This document shows, piece after piece, positions 46,213 to 54,879 of a stretch of 64,000 nt of DNA; position 1 is the stretch's first letter; each line of letters starts with the position of its first letter. The notes under the pieces are model-generated. The model did not search any database, was not told where the DNA came from, and saw only the letters and a list, made by a program, of their open reading frames with translations. A program made the translations under genes and the position numbers. Source of the DNA: an uncultured Algibacter sp. (lineage in GTDB: Bacteria; Bacteroidota; Bacteroidia; Flavobacteriales; Flavobacteriaceae). Location: the NCBI RefSeq assembly GCF_947487605.1, contig NZ_CANKXK010000010.1:1-64000 (forward strand). Reading direction: 5' to 3'.

Positions 46213-47544
46213 TTAAAAGTATAATGTTTTACCAGGAACCGGAATTGGGTAATTCCCATTGTTATCAGGTAGCACAGGTGCTAGACTATCCATTGTTAAG
46301 GTGTTTTCATCTGGCACCAATTTTAGGTTGGTATTCATAGCCGCGTCCCAAGTTATTTCTTGACCTGAATAGGTCGCCATTCTTCCTAAAATTCCAGTCA
46401 TTGTACTTTTCGCTGCGTTTTCTGCATCACTTATAACCCCTCCATTTCTTATGGAATCAAATAGGTTGTCATGTTCAACCTGATATGGGTTTTTATCTTC
46501 TTGGGTATCGTGTTTGTAAATGGTTTTTCCAGAATAGGATTTTAAAAGTGATGTTCTTCTGTTATCTGTCTCCGCGATTCCTTTTGTGCCTTGAAATGTT
46601 TCTGAAATGCGCTTTAAACAGTTAAGTTGTTGTCTTGACTGACTTGATATAACAGCACCACTAGGATAAGTGAATTCTACAAAATGATGGTCAAAAATTT
46701 GACCATATTCATTGCCTGTTCTAACCTCTCTACCTCCCATACCTTGTGCTTTTATTGGGTATTCGCCAATAAACCAATTGGCAACATCTATATTATGAAT
46801 ATGCTGTTCTAGAATATGATCCCCACAAATCCAATTAAAGTAATACCAGTTTCTTAATTGGTGCTCTAATTCAGAATAGTTAACCCGTTCAATGGGTTGT
46901 TTAGCTTTGTTAGTATTCCAATATACTTGTCCAGAAACAATTTTTCCAATTTTCCCTTTTTGGATATGTTTGTAGATTTGCTGATAACTATTTTGATAGT
47001 GTCTTTGAAGCCCAACCACAACATTTAATTTTTTGGCTTTCGCTACTTTTGCTGCTTCCAATACTTTTTTTACACCTGCCACATCTGTAGCCACAGGTTT
47101 TTCCATAAACACATGTTTGCCTTGAGCAACAGCATATTCAAAGTGTTGCGGTCTAAACCCTGGAGGTGTGGTTAGTATAATTACATCGGCTTCGTCAATA
47201 GCTTTTTTGTAAGAACCAAACCCAGTAAATTTATGACTTTCTTTTACGGGAATTCTATTAGCGTCAATATGCTCAGAAAGTGTTTTGAAAGACTTATCAA
47301 GTTTGTCCTTAAACACATCAGCCATAGCAACTAATTTTACGTCTTTATCTGCATTTAGAGCCTGAAGAACAGCACCAGTACCTCTTCCTCCGCAACCCAC
47401 AATAGCTAATTTTAAAGTGTTTGTTTTGCTTTTTAAAGGTGATGTTGCGCTTAGTATTGAAGGTGCAAGTAATATGCCTCCAGTAGCTAATGAAGAATCT
47501 TTTATAAAATCTCTTCTTGTAAAAAAATTGGTTTTACGGGTCAT
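46213..47544 (-). CDS. Gfo/Idh/MocA-family oxidoreductase with Tat leader (copy A)
   Basis: The protein has 443 residues. The leader has a Tat motif (FTRRDFIKDSS) followed by ATGGILLAPSILSA. The Rossmann segment is LKLAIVGCGGRGTGAVLQAL, and the family lysine is in HVFMEKPVATDVAG. The domain has GDHILEQHIHNIDVANWFIGEYPIKAQGMGGR and ends ...LPDNNGNYPIPVPGKTLYF. Secreted members such as Zymomonas glucose-fructose oxidoreductase carry tightly bound NADP through Tat. Here it would oxidise a glycoside in the periplasm. It shares its C-terminal layout with the copy at 50804, so the two are likely paralogues. Confidence 0.88.
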   Translation of the reverse strand: MTRKTNFFTRRDFIKDSSLATGGILLAPSILSATSPLKSKTNTLKLAIVGCGGRGTGAVLQALNADKDVKLVAMADVFKDKLDKSFKTLSEHIDANRIPVKESHKFTGFGSYKKAIDEADVIILTTPPGFRPQHFEYAVAQGKHVFMEKPVATDVAGVKKVLEAAKVAKAKKLNVVVGLQRHYQNSYQQIYKHIQKGKIGKIVSGQVYWNTNKAKQPIERVNYSELEHQLRNWYYFNWICGDHILEQHIHNIDVANWFIGEYPIKAQGMGGREVRTGNEYGQIFDHHFVEFTYPSGAVISSQSRQQLNCLKRISETFQGTKGIAETDNRRTSLLKSYSGKTIYKHDTQEDKNPYQVEHDNLFDSIRNGGVISDAENAAKSTMTGILGRMATYSGQEITWDAAMNTNLKLVPDENTLTMDSLAPVLPDNNGNYPIPVPGKTLYF

Positions 47545-47546
47545 AA

Positions 47547-49034
47547 TTATTCTGTTTTAGTAATTAGTTGTTCTAACGTTTTTTTCCAAACTTGATATGC
47601 TTTTTCGTACTGTTCTTTATTCCCAAGGGGTTTAAAGGTCATAACGTGGTCGTTATTTGTAATATTATCTCCAAAAGATTTGAAATCACCATCTGTTAAT
47701 CCACAAGCCCTAGCAGCTCCTACAGAACCTGTTGTGTTGTAGATTTCAATTTCATGTCCAATTAAAGTGGCAACTGTATTGGCAAAAATTTCTGCACGGA
47801 AAAGGTTGTCGTTACCTGCTCTAATCACATTAATAGTTGCATTGTCGTTTTTTAGAATTTCCATACCATATACAAATGAAAAGGCAATCCCTTCTAAAGC
47901 AGCTCTACATAAATGTCCTGTACTGTGTTGATTTAGGTTTAGGTTGGAAAAATGTGTTCCAATGTTTTTGTTGTTTAACATGCGTTCTGCACCATTTCCA
48001 AAAGGAATAATAATTAAGCCATCAGCACCCACCGCAACTTCGGATGCTTTATTATTCATATCTTCATAAGAATTAACGGCAACATTGTTGCGTAACCAAC
48101 GGTACATAATTCCAGCGCCATTTATACATAAAAGTTTCCCTAAGTTGGTGTTACTTTTGGTATAGTTTACGTGAGCGAAGTTGTTAATTCTTGATGATTC
48201 TTTAGATTTTAATTGGTCTGTAACTGCATAAATAACTCCTGATGTACCGCCAGTTACGGCAACCTCACCAGGATTAAAAATATTTAAAGAAAGTGCATTG
48301 TTTGGTTGATCTCCAGCTCTATACAAAATTGGAGTTCCTACAGGAATTCCAGTGTCTTCAAATCCTTTTTGATTAACTTCACCTTGGTTCGTAAAGTTTT
48401 CAACAATATCTGGAGTTAAAGAAGTGTCTATTCCATAGTGTTCTAATAGCCAGTTTGCTGGAGTATCGTTTTTATAATCCCACAAGATGCCTTCTGAAAG
48501 CCCATTTTTTGTGGTAGCCACTTTACCAGATAATTTATAGGCAATGTAATCACCAGGCAACATATATTTATAAATGTTTTTATAAACATCGGGTTCATTA
48601 TCTAAAACCCATTTTAGTTTAGAAGCTGTAAAATTTCCAGGGGAGTTTAATAAATGTTCAGCACATTTATCTTGACCCAGTTCATCAAAGGCTTTATTTC
48701 CTATTTCAATAGCTCTACTATCACACCAAATGATAGCATCTCTTAATGAGTTTCCAGCTTTGTCAATCACCACCAAACCGTGCATTTGGTATGAAATACC
48801 AATACCTTCAATTTTAGAGGCATCAATATTAGCTTCTTTAATAACCCTTTTGGTAGCGGTACAAATATAGTCCCACCAAAGTTCTGGATTTTGTTCTGCC
48901 CAATCAGATTGTAAGGCTGTAATTTCCATTTCGTTTTCTGGTTCATGAAGCGCCATAAGTTTTTCACCAGTTTTAGCATCTACTAAAGCTACTTTTGCTG
49001 ATGAACTTCCTAAGTCAAATCCTATATAATACAC
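47547..49034 (-). CDS. xylB: Xylulokinase (FGGY family)
   Basis: The protein has 495 residues and starts with GTG, giving (M)YYIGFDLGSSSAKVALVD, the phosphate-1 motif of FGGY kinases. Other motifs are GIGISYQMHGLVVID, DAIIWCDSRA, GIPVGTPILYRAGDQPNNALSLN, AVTGGTSGVIYAV and VIRAGNDNLFRAEIFANTVA. It phosphorylates D-xylulose to xylulose 5-phosphate, the next step after XylA. The product enters transketolase, encoded 12 kb away on the other strand in the same locus. The gene is 2 bp from the Tat-leader oxidoreductase and 16 bp from the DUF1080 protein, so it is embedded in the glycoside-oxidation operon. Confidence 0.94.
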   Translation of the reverse strand: MYYIGFDLGSSSAKVALVDAKTGEKLMALHEPENEMEITALQSDWAEQNPELWWDYICTATKRVIKEANIDASKIEGIGISYQMHGLVVIDKAGNSLRDAIIWCDSRAIEIGNKAFDELGQDKCAEHLLNSPGNFTASKLKWVLDNEPDVYKNIYKYMLPGDYIAYKLSGKVATTKNGLSEGILWDYKNDTPANWLLEHYGIDTSLTPDIVENFTNQGEVNQKGFEDTGIPVGTPILYRAGDQPNNALSLNIFNPGEVAVTGGTSGVIYAVTDQLKSKESSRINNFAHVNYTKSNTNLGKLLCINGAGIMYRWLRNNVAVNSYEDMNNKASEVAVGADGLIIIPFGNGAERMLNNKNIGTHFSNLNLNQHSTGHLCRAALEGIAFSFVYGMEILKNDNATINVIRAGNDNLFRAEIFANTVATLIGHEIEIYNTTGSVGAARACGLTDGDFKSFGDNITNNDHVMTFKPLGNKEQYEKAYQVWKKTLEQLITKTE

Positions 49035-49050
49035 GATTCTTAGTTGTTTT

Positions 49051-50589
49051 TTATTGATTAGTTGGGTTTAATTTTTTTAAGCGAATCGTTCTGTATTGCA
49101 ATTCTGCCCATTCAGCCTGCAATGAAATAGGACCTGATATGAGTGGTTTCCAAGTACTATCTGTCGCTTTATATTGCATATTGTAAACTTCATTTACCAA
49201 TACGCCATTCATATAATATGTTGCTTTTTTATTTCCGTTTACAATGATTTCGGCTAAATTCCATTCCCCAATTTCTTTTTCCGGGAAAATAGAGGTCTTT
49301 CCACGACCAACCCTACCTGTATCTAACATACCTCTTGGGCTTAAAGGCGCTCCTTTTTTGTAGGCATTGTTTTCAATTGGGGTTTCAGCTCTACTATCTT
49401 TAATTACAAAAATATCACCTGTAACATATTTGCCTCCAGATTTACCATCTCCTAATTGCATTTCAATGGAATGTGGCCATACTTTTTGTAAATCTGTATG
49501 AATGTGAAATAAAATACCTGCATCTCGATTTGCTTTGGTTCGAGGTTCAAATTTCTTTTTAAGCCATCGGTATTCTACTTGTAAATGAAAATTGGAATAC
49601 ACCTGTTCTGAAACGAGGTTCGCATTATGTTGTTTTGAATTGGATTTTGCGCCTTCGTAAATATGAATAACGTCATTATTTACTTTAAAAATACGATCGC
49701 CTTTTAATGCGTTTTCATCACCTCTTCCTCCTGTATAAGCTGCCCAACCACTTAAATCTTTACCATTAAATAATGTTGTCCATTCTTCTTCAATAGCTAA
49801 CAACGGGTCTTTATCTAAAGGTGTTATTTCAAACTTTTTAATGGCAACAGGCCCATGATTTCCTTGTATGGCAATAGGAGCAGTAGGCACTTCTGGTTTA
49901 ATTTCGGATCTTCTTGTAGGACCTTCTACTTCTACATTATCTTGAACCAATTGATTATTTACTTTAACAGAGATAAATCGAGCATTTTCAGTTTTGTTTC
50001 CTTCAGAATCAAAACGAGGGGCTCTAAAAATAATGCTTAAAGTTTGCCATTCTCCTGGTGCTTTAGATGCGTTTACTCTTGGGGCAACACCTCCATAACC
50101 TCTTAAATCATCTTCTTTTTTAGGATCCCATCGTTGGTATATTCCTCCTAAATCGGCAAACGTAGGATGAGCTACACCATAACTGTCTAAAATTTGAATT
50201 TCATAACGATCCATAACATAAACTCCAGCATTAGAGCCTTTAGGAACCATAAATTCGAGATCGATTTTTACATCTTGGAACGCTTGCTTAGTAATTAAAA
50301 AAGGGTGCTTTATTTTTGTGGCTCCATTATTTAGAATAGTGCCTTTATTTTTAGAATTGCTTGTAATGGTGAATTCCGTTTTATTAGGAACAGCTTTTAC
50401 AGCTTCAACCATTTGCCAACCATTTGACTCATGAAAATTTGATAAGGCATCACCAGCCAATACATTGATGGTGTTTGTTTTTTCTTGAGACTGTGATTTA
50501 TGTTTGCACTGAACTAAGAATATAATTGTAAAACTTAATAAAATAGTTTTAAATAGATTGTTGGTATATGGTTTATAAAACGTATTCAT
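49051..50589 (-). CDS. Two-domain DUF1080 lipoprotein
   Basis: The protein has 512 residues. The lipoprotein leader is ILLSFTIIFLVQC. Two DUF1080 modules are in tandem. The first (about 70-255) has SNAGVYVMDRYEIQILDSYG and WQTLSIIFRAPRFD. The second (about 265-505) has WTTLFNGKDLSGWAAYTGG, NFHLQVEYRWLKKKF, AGILFHIHT, SIEMQLGDG and WNLAEIIVNGNKKATYYMNG. Both keep the substrate-site Glu/Gln-rich strands. The protein is likely a membrane-anchored 3-keto-glycoside hydrolase or lyase, perhaps with one catalytic and one binding module. It is the first gene of the run ending in xylA. Confidence 0.87.
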   Translation of the reverse strand: MNTFYKPYTNNLFKTILLSFTIIFLVQCKHKSQSQEKTNTINVLAGDALSNFHESNGWQMVEAVKAVPNKTEFTITSNSKNKGTILNNGATKIKHPFLITKQAFQDVKIDLEFMVPKGSNAGVYVMDRYEIQILDSYGVAHPTFADLGGIYQRWDPKKEDDLRGYGGVAPRVNASKAPGEWQTLSIIFRAPRFDSEGNKTENARFISVKVNNQLVQDNVEVEGPTRRSEIKPEVPTAPIAIQGNHGPVAIKKFEITPLDKDPLLAIEEEWTTLFNGKDLSGWAAYTGGRGDENALKGDRIFKVNNDVIHIYEGAKSNSKQHNANLVSEQVYSNFHLQVEYRWLKKKFEPRTKANRDAGILFHIHTDLQKVWPHSIEMQLGDGKSGGKYVTGDIFVIKDSRAETPIENNAYKKGAPLSPRGMLDTGRVGRGKTSIFPEKEIGEWNLAEIIVNGNKKATYYMNGVLVNEVYNMQYKATDSTWKPLISGPISLQAEWAELQYRTIRLKKLNPTNQ

Positions 50590-50725
50590 AATTTTTATAA
50601 TTTACTATTATGGGTTTAATCTTGGTGTTTTAGCACTGTTTTGCGTATGTATTTTATTTATGTATAGTATTGCGAGTGCTACGAATAAATAAACTTTGTT
50701 TGTTAACATCTTTAAGGTTCTTAAA

Positions 50726-50778
50726 AAAGCGTTTATTAATTTAATTTTAGGAATTGGATAAAAAATCCAAAACGCTTT
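50726..50778 (-). terminator. Hairpin terminator after the Gfo/Idh/MocA gene
   Basis: AAAGCGTTT (50726-50734) and AAACGCTTT (50770-50778) form the outer stem, and a GGA/TCC pairing closes an inner loop. An A-run at 50723-50728 gives the T-run on the minus strand. It separates the 54728-50804 genes from the 50589-43897 run. Confidence 0.55.
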
Positions 50779-50803
50779 AGATTTTTAAATACCAAAAAGT
50801 TAA

Positions 50804-52144
50804 TTACATAACTTTAGTTTTTCCTGGAATTGGTACTGGGTATTCTCCATTGGCATTAGGTAAAATTGGTGCCACACTGTTTAAACTTGTTTGATCGTTA
50901 TAATCAAATAATTGAACTTTTGATGTAACAGCTTCATCCCAAATCATTTCTTTACCAGACCAAGCTGACATTCTTCCAAATGTACCAGTCATTGTAGAAT
51001 GCGCTGCATATACAGCTTCATTATAATAAGGTTTGCTGTTGTATATGCTATCAATTAATTTTTCTTGAACTTTATTATGAGAACCATGGAATTTACCTAG
51101 TTTTTTACTTTCCGCAGTAAAAATTAATTTTCCTTTATTGTTATAGATAAAACCATCATTTGTCATAACTGCTTTTCCTTTAGTTCCGTAAAGGTATTCA
51201 CCATTTTTAGTTTTACAGTTTCTAGAATTTCTACTATAACTGTGTAAGGACACACCGTTTTTGTATTTAAAGTTAGAGGTGATATAATCAAAACCTCCTA
51301 CAGCACTAGAATAGTGTCTGTCGAAGTTTTTTCCTCCTAAGGCAATTACCGACTCTGGGTTTAATTCTCCTAATGCCCAATTTATAATATCTAGATTGTG
51401 AACATGAAACTCTTCAATATTTCCACCACTTACCCAAGAGAACGATCTCCAGTGTCTGTTTTGGTATTCCATTTCAGTCCATCCTTCTTTTCTAGGTCTG
51501 CCTAGTTGCCCAATAGGACCTCCCATCCAGTAGCATTCTGCGGTGTGAATATCTCCAATAGCTCCATCTTGAATTTCAGCTATCATTTGTCTGTAACCTT
51601 CAGAATAGCGTCTTTGTAAACCTGAAGCTACGTATCTTTTTTTCTGAGTTGCTAATGCAGCTGTTTGTAAAATACTTTGGAAACCTAATGAATCTACACA
51701 AACAGGTTTTTCCATAAACACGTGTTTGTTTTGTTTAATAGATTCTGCAAAAATAACAGGTTTAGAAGATGCTGGTGTACCTATAAATACAATATCACAC
51801 ATAGCAATAGCATCTTTATAACCTTGATAACCAACAAATTTAGTGTCTTCTGTAACTTTTATTTTTGATTTGTTTGCCCCTGCAGCTGTTAGTATTGCAT
51901 TATGTTTTTCGTCTATTTTGTCTTTAAACAAATCGCACATGGCTACCAATTCACAAGGCACGTCTTTATATTTTAACGCAGCTAAAACGGCTCTGGAACC
52001 TCTTCCTCCACATCCAATTAATGCAATTTTTAAAGTGTCATTTGATCCGCTGTTGAATCCTAATTCGCTAGCAAAAGCACTTGAAGTTGCTAATAAACCA
52101 GCTCCTGCCATTGCCGAATTTTTTATAAAATGTCTTCTTTTCAT
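50804..52144 (-). CDS. Gfo/Idh/MocA-family oxidoreductase with Tat leader (copy B)
   Basis: The protein has 446 residues. The leader MKRRHFIKNSAMAGAGLLAT is a Tat signal. The Rossmann motif is LKIALIGCGGRGSRAVLAAL, followed by HVFMEKPVCVDSLGF and the catalytic-domain segment WVSGGNIEEFHVHNLDIINWALGELNPESV. It ends NANGEYPVPIPGKTKVM, similar to copy A. It probably acts as a periplasmic NAD(P)-loaded sugar dehydrogenase. It is the last gene of the run with ApbE, YceI and the SUMF1-fold protein, with a 25-bp gap, which suggests those proteins support its redox cycle. A hairpin terminator follows. Confidence 0.88.
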   Translation of the reverse strand: MKRRHFIKNSAMAGAGLLATSSAFASELGFNSGSNDTLKIALIGCGGRGSRAVLAALKYKDVPCELVAMCDLFKDKIDEKHNAILTAAGANKSKIKVTEDTKFVGYQGYKDAIAMCDIVFIGTPASSKPVIFAESIKQNKHVFMEKPVCVDSLGFQSILQTAALATQKKRYVASGLQRRYSEGYRQMIAEIQDGAIGDIHTAECYWMGGPIGQLGRPRKEGWTEMEYQNRHWRSFSWVSGGNIEEFHVHNLDIINWALGELNPESVIALGGKNFDRHYSSAVGGFDYITSNFKYKNGVSLHSYSRNSRNCKTKNGEYLYGTKGKAVMTNDGFIYNNKGKLIFTAESKKLGKFHGSHNKVQEKLIDSIYNSKPYYNEAVYAAHSTMTGTFGRMSAWSGKEMIWDEAVTSKVQLFDYNDQTSLNSVAPILPNANGEYPVPIPGKTKVM

Positions 52145-52169
52145 TTTTATTTAGTTTAATAAAATAATA

Positions 52170-53135
52170 TTATTCTAGCATTGACGAGAAAAATGCTTCA
52201 GCATCTTCTTTACTAGGCTGCTCTAATGGTCTTACTAATCTGAATCCTACAAACTCTGAATCTGTATTCCACCAAAAACTTTGAGGTAATTGTGGGTCTC
52301 TTTCTTTCCATTGGTCTGTTGAGGTTATTCTGTTTGAGCTTCTACATTCTTCAGGGTCATCTAAAAAAGAACCTCCTCTTGCAGATCTTGGATAAAGCGC
52401 ATCTGGATATGCTCGTGGGTTTTTTTCTCCCGCTTCAATTTTTGAATAAAAATCTTCATAGTATTGGTCTAGACACCATTCAGATACATTACCATAAATA
52501 TCGTACAGCCCATTTGGACTAGGTTTTTTCAAACCAACGACGTGTAGTTTTTCTTCACCATTATCAGCAAACCAAGCATATTCTTTTAGTTTTTTACTCT
52601 TTTTACCAAAGAAATATGGTGTTTCGGTGCCTGCTCTTGCGGCAAACTCCCATTCAGCTTCAGTTGGTATTCTATAAAATACGCCTGTTCTTCTAAACAA
52701 CCATCTGCAGTATGATAAGGCGCCATATTGTGTAAGCCCAACAACGGGTTTTAAATCCTCGTCTTCCAATCCTTTTGATGGGTCTTCATAAGGGCTTGAA
52801 GGTCTTGATATAACTTCAGGGTTTTGCTTTCCATCTGGTAAAATATCTCTTGTTTTGTCTGTAAATAACAAGAACTCTTTATGGGTTACTTCGTGTGTTC
52901 CCATCCAAAAAGAGGCCACTTCAACGTTTACATTTGGTAATTCATCATCTTCTTTCTTTTTATCTTTTTTAGAGGCACCTAATACGAAAGTCCCTCCTTC
53001 AATAGGTGTCATTTTAAAAGAAACATCTGTTCCTGGGATTTCTTGAGTATAGGCTTTAAAAGATTCTTGAGCTATCGTATTTATTGAGCTTGCTAAGGTT
53101 ACAACTACCAATAAAGCGATTTTTAAATTTTTCAT
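52170..53135 (-). CDS. SUMF1/FGE-fold secreted protein lacking one catalytic cysteine
   Basis: The protein has 321 residues and a signal peptide (LLVVTLASSINTIAQ). The FGE-sulfatase fold is clear: MTPIEGGTFVLGA, VASFWMGTHEVTHKEFLLF, YGALSYCRWLFRRTG, RIPTEAEWEFAARAG, NGLYDIYGNVSEWCLDQYYED, SARGGSFLDDPEECRSSNR and FVGFRLVRP. True formylglycine-generating enzymes have two Cys five residues apart after GGS. Here the first is Asp and only the second Cys remains, so sulfatase-activating activity is doubtful. GldJ/GldK-type or other structural roles are alternatives. It lies between YceI and the Tat-leader oxidoreductase genes. Confidence 0.85.
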   Translation of the reverse strand: MKNLKIALLVVVTLASSINTIAQESFKAYTQEIPGTDVSFKMTPIEGGTFVLGASKKDKKKEDDELPNVNVEVASFWMGTHEVTHKEFLLFTDKTRDILPDGKQNPEVISRPSSPYEDPSKGLEDEDLKPVVGLTQYGALSYCRWLFRRTGVFYRIPTEAEWEFAARAGTETPYFFGKKSKKLKEYAWFADNGEEKLHVVGLKKPSPNGLYDIYGNVSEWCLDQYYEDFYSKIEAGEKNPRAYPDALYPRSARGGSFLDDPEECRSSNRITSTDQWKERDPQLPQSFWWNTDSEFVGFRLVRPLEQPSKEDAEAFFSSMLE

Positions 53136-53162
53136 ATTGAATATAATTACTTTAATTAATTT

Positions 53163-53747
53163 TTATTTAGTAAACTTTAAGTGAAATGAAACATCCAAAT
53201 CATCCATAGTTTTAAGCTTTCCAAAAAAAGCTGTTGGCTTTTCAATAGAAAACATAGACATAGTTACACCTTTGTTTCCTTTAAAGTGAAATGAACCATT
53301 GTTATTTTCTGTTGTTACTTTAAATACAACAGTTATTTCTTTTTCAACTCCAGCTATTTTGATAGTGCCTATAGACTCAGCAGTAAAACCATCAGCATCA
53401 ACCGCGGTAATTTTCGCTTCATTTGAAGTAAAACTAACATTTGGATGATCGTCGCTTTTTAATGCAGATTCTACTTTACCATTCATAATCGGACCTCTAC
53501 CGCTATCCATTTTTTCTACCTCGAAACTGAAGGATAAATTTGATAAAATAGCAGCTCCAACTTCGATTTTAAAATCATCTACTAATACAAAGTCTCCAGT
53601 AGGTTCAATAACTTCTACAGACCAATCGCTAACGGTTGAAGAACCATCAACTTTCATTTTAGAATCTGGGGAAAGTGTGTACTTAGTTTGTGCATTAAAA
53701 ACAGAGGCGCATAGCAGAAGCAGAATGAAAACACTTATTTTTTTCAT
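53163..53747 (-). CDS. YceI-family lipocalin-like secreted protein
   Basis: The protein has 194 residues with a signal peptide (VFILLLLCASVFNAQ). The YceI barrel shows TLSPDSKMKVDGSSTVSDW, LSNLSFSFEVEKMDSG, ALKSDDHPNVSFTSNEA, GTIKIAGVEKEITVVFKV and a closing VSFHLKF strand. Family members bind long-chain isoprenoids such as polyprenyl quinones in the periplasm. It sits 6 bp from the ApbE gene and 27 bp from the SUMF1-fold gene, so it may help pass electrons or carry a quinone for this operon. That role is inferred. Confidence 0.88.
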   Translation of the reverse strand: MKKISVFILLLLCASVFNAQTKYTLSPDSKMKVDGSSTVSDWSVEVIEPTGDFVLVDDFKIEVGAAILSNLSFSFEVEKMDSGRGPIMNGKVESALKSDDHPNVSFTSNEAKITAVDADGFTAESIGTIKIAGVEKEITVVFKVTTENNNGSFHFKGNKGVTMSMFSIEKPTAFFGKLKTMDDLDVSFHLKFTK

Positions 53748-53753
53748 TTTAGT

Positions 53754-54728
53754 TTAATTTGAAATTGGGAATTTATTTGATGAATACAGAACCTCTTTGT
53801 TGTTTAATAATAGGAGTTCTGCATTTTTATGTTTATTTAAAATTATTTCTCTTTGACTTTGGTCTTCAACAATATTAAATGTGGAAGCCAAATAATCTGC
53901 TTCGGTAGCCGAATTTGAAACTACAGAAGCTGTTATATTATGAGTTACTGGTGTTAAGGTTTTTGGATTTATGATATGGGAGTATTTTTTTTCTTTGATA
54001 ACTCGATAGCGATACGTTTTGCCAGATGTAGCAATGGCTTGCCCTGAATTTAACGTTACATTGATAGTAGAGTTGGTATTTGAGGAAACACCTACCATCC
54101 ATTTTTCATGACCTTCTGGTTTGCCAAAAACTCTTATATCTCCGGCAGCTTCAATTAAAAAAGCGGGTACCTTATGTGTTTTTAATAATTCATATACTTT
54201 GTCTATAATATAGCCTTTTGCAATACCGCCTATATCTAGTGCGCTATGTTTTTTTAAGCTTAAATTACTGTTTTCTTGTATAGAAAACACATCATGTAAT
54301 CCTATGGTTTTTTTAACTTTTCTTAATCGGCATTTTTTAGGAAGTCTTCCGCTTTTTTCGGCTTTATCCCAAAGTTTCATTAGAGGCTTCATGGAAATAT
54401 CAAAATAGCCTTCAGTAGTATCATAGGCTGTTTGTGAATGCTTAAGGACTTCTAATAAATATACTGAAGGGTTTTTAAGCGCTCCATTAGCGTTTAACTT
54501 TTCGATATCACTAGTCTTTATGTAATTGCTTAGCTCTATGTTTAAAGAGTCAACCAAAAGATATGCCAAGTTTGAGACCTTTTTAGCATTAAAATTTTCA
54601 GGGGCATAAAAGATGAGTTTAAAGTTTCCGCCAATCTTTTTTTTATCAAATACATAGCGCTTAGCAAAGCCATTTGTAACCGTAAAAAAAACAGTTATGC
54701 ATAGTAATATTTTATAAATTTTAAGCAA
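53754..54728 (-). CDS. apbE: FAD:protein FMN transferase (ApbE)
   Basis: The protein has 324 residues from a TTG start with a hydrophobic leader (ILLCITVFFTVTNGFA). ApbE motifs are present: TTEGYFDISMKPLMKLW, SALDIGGIAKGYIIDKVYELL, FLIEAAGDIRVFGKPEG, AIATSGKTYRYRV...YSHIINPKTL and the Mg-site segment SATEADYLASTFNI. ApbE attaches FMN to a Ser or Thr of exported flavoproteins. No FMN-binding acceptor domain was recognised in the window, so its target is unknown. It is the first gene of the run with YceI, the SUMF1-fold protein and the Tat-leader oxidoreductase, and diverges from the PAS-AraC regulator. Confidence 0.9.
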   Translation of the reverse strand: MLKIYKILLCITVFFTVTNGFAKRYVFDKKKIGGNFKLIFYAPENFNAKKVSNLAYLLVDSLNIELSNYIKTSDIEKLNANGALKNPSVYLLEVLKHSQTAYDTTEGYFDISMKPLMKLWDKAEKSGRLPKKCRLRKVKKTIGLHDVFSIQENSNLSLKKHSALDIGGIAKGYIIDKVYELLKTHKVPAFLIEAAGDIRVFGKPEGHEKWMVGVSSNTNSTINVTLNSGQAIATSGKTYRYRVIKEKKYSHIINPKTLTPVTHNITASVVSNSATEADYLASTFNIVEDQSQREIILNKHKNAELLLLNNKEVLYSSNKFPISN

Positions 54729-54879
54729 AGATTAGATTAGTTTAAATTGACATTTGGTAAAAATAATATAGATAAATCATTTTTTATATGATTAAATTAT
54801 CTTTTTTTTGTAAAAAAGAACCAAAAAATGTAGATTTCTTAAATATTAATTTCTATTTTTTTGATTAAATATTTTTTTT

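Noticed and set aside
52170-53135. Functional formylglycine-generating enzyme for the two sulfatases
   Set aside because: Only one of the two catalytic cysteines is present, so I keep only the fold assignment.
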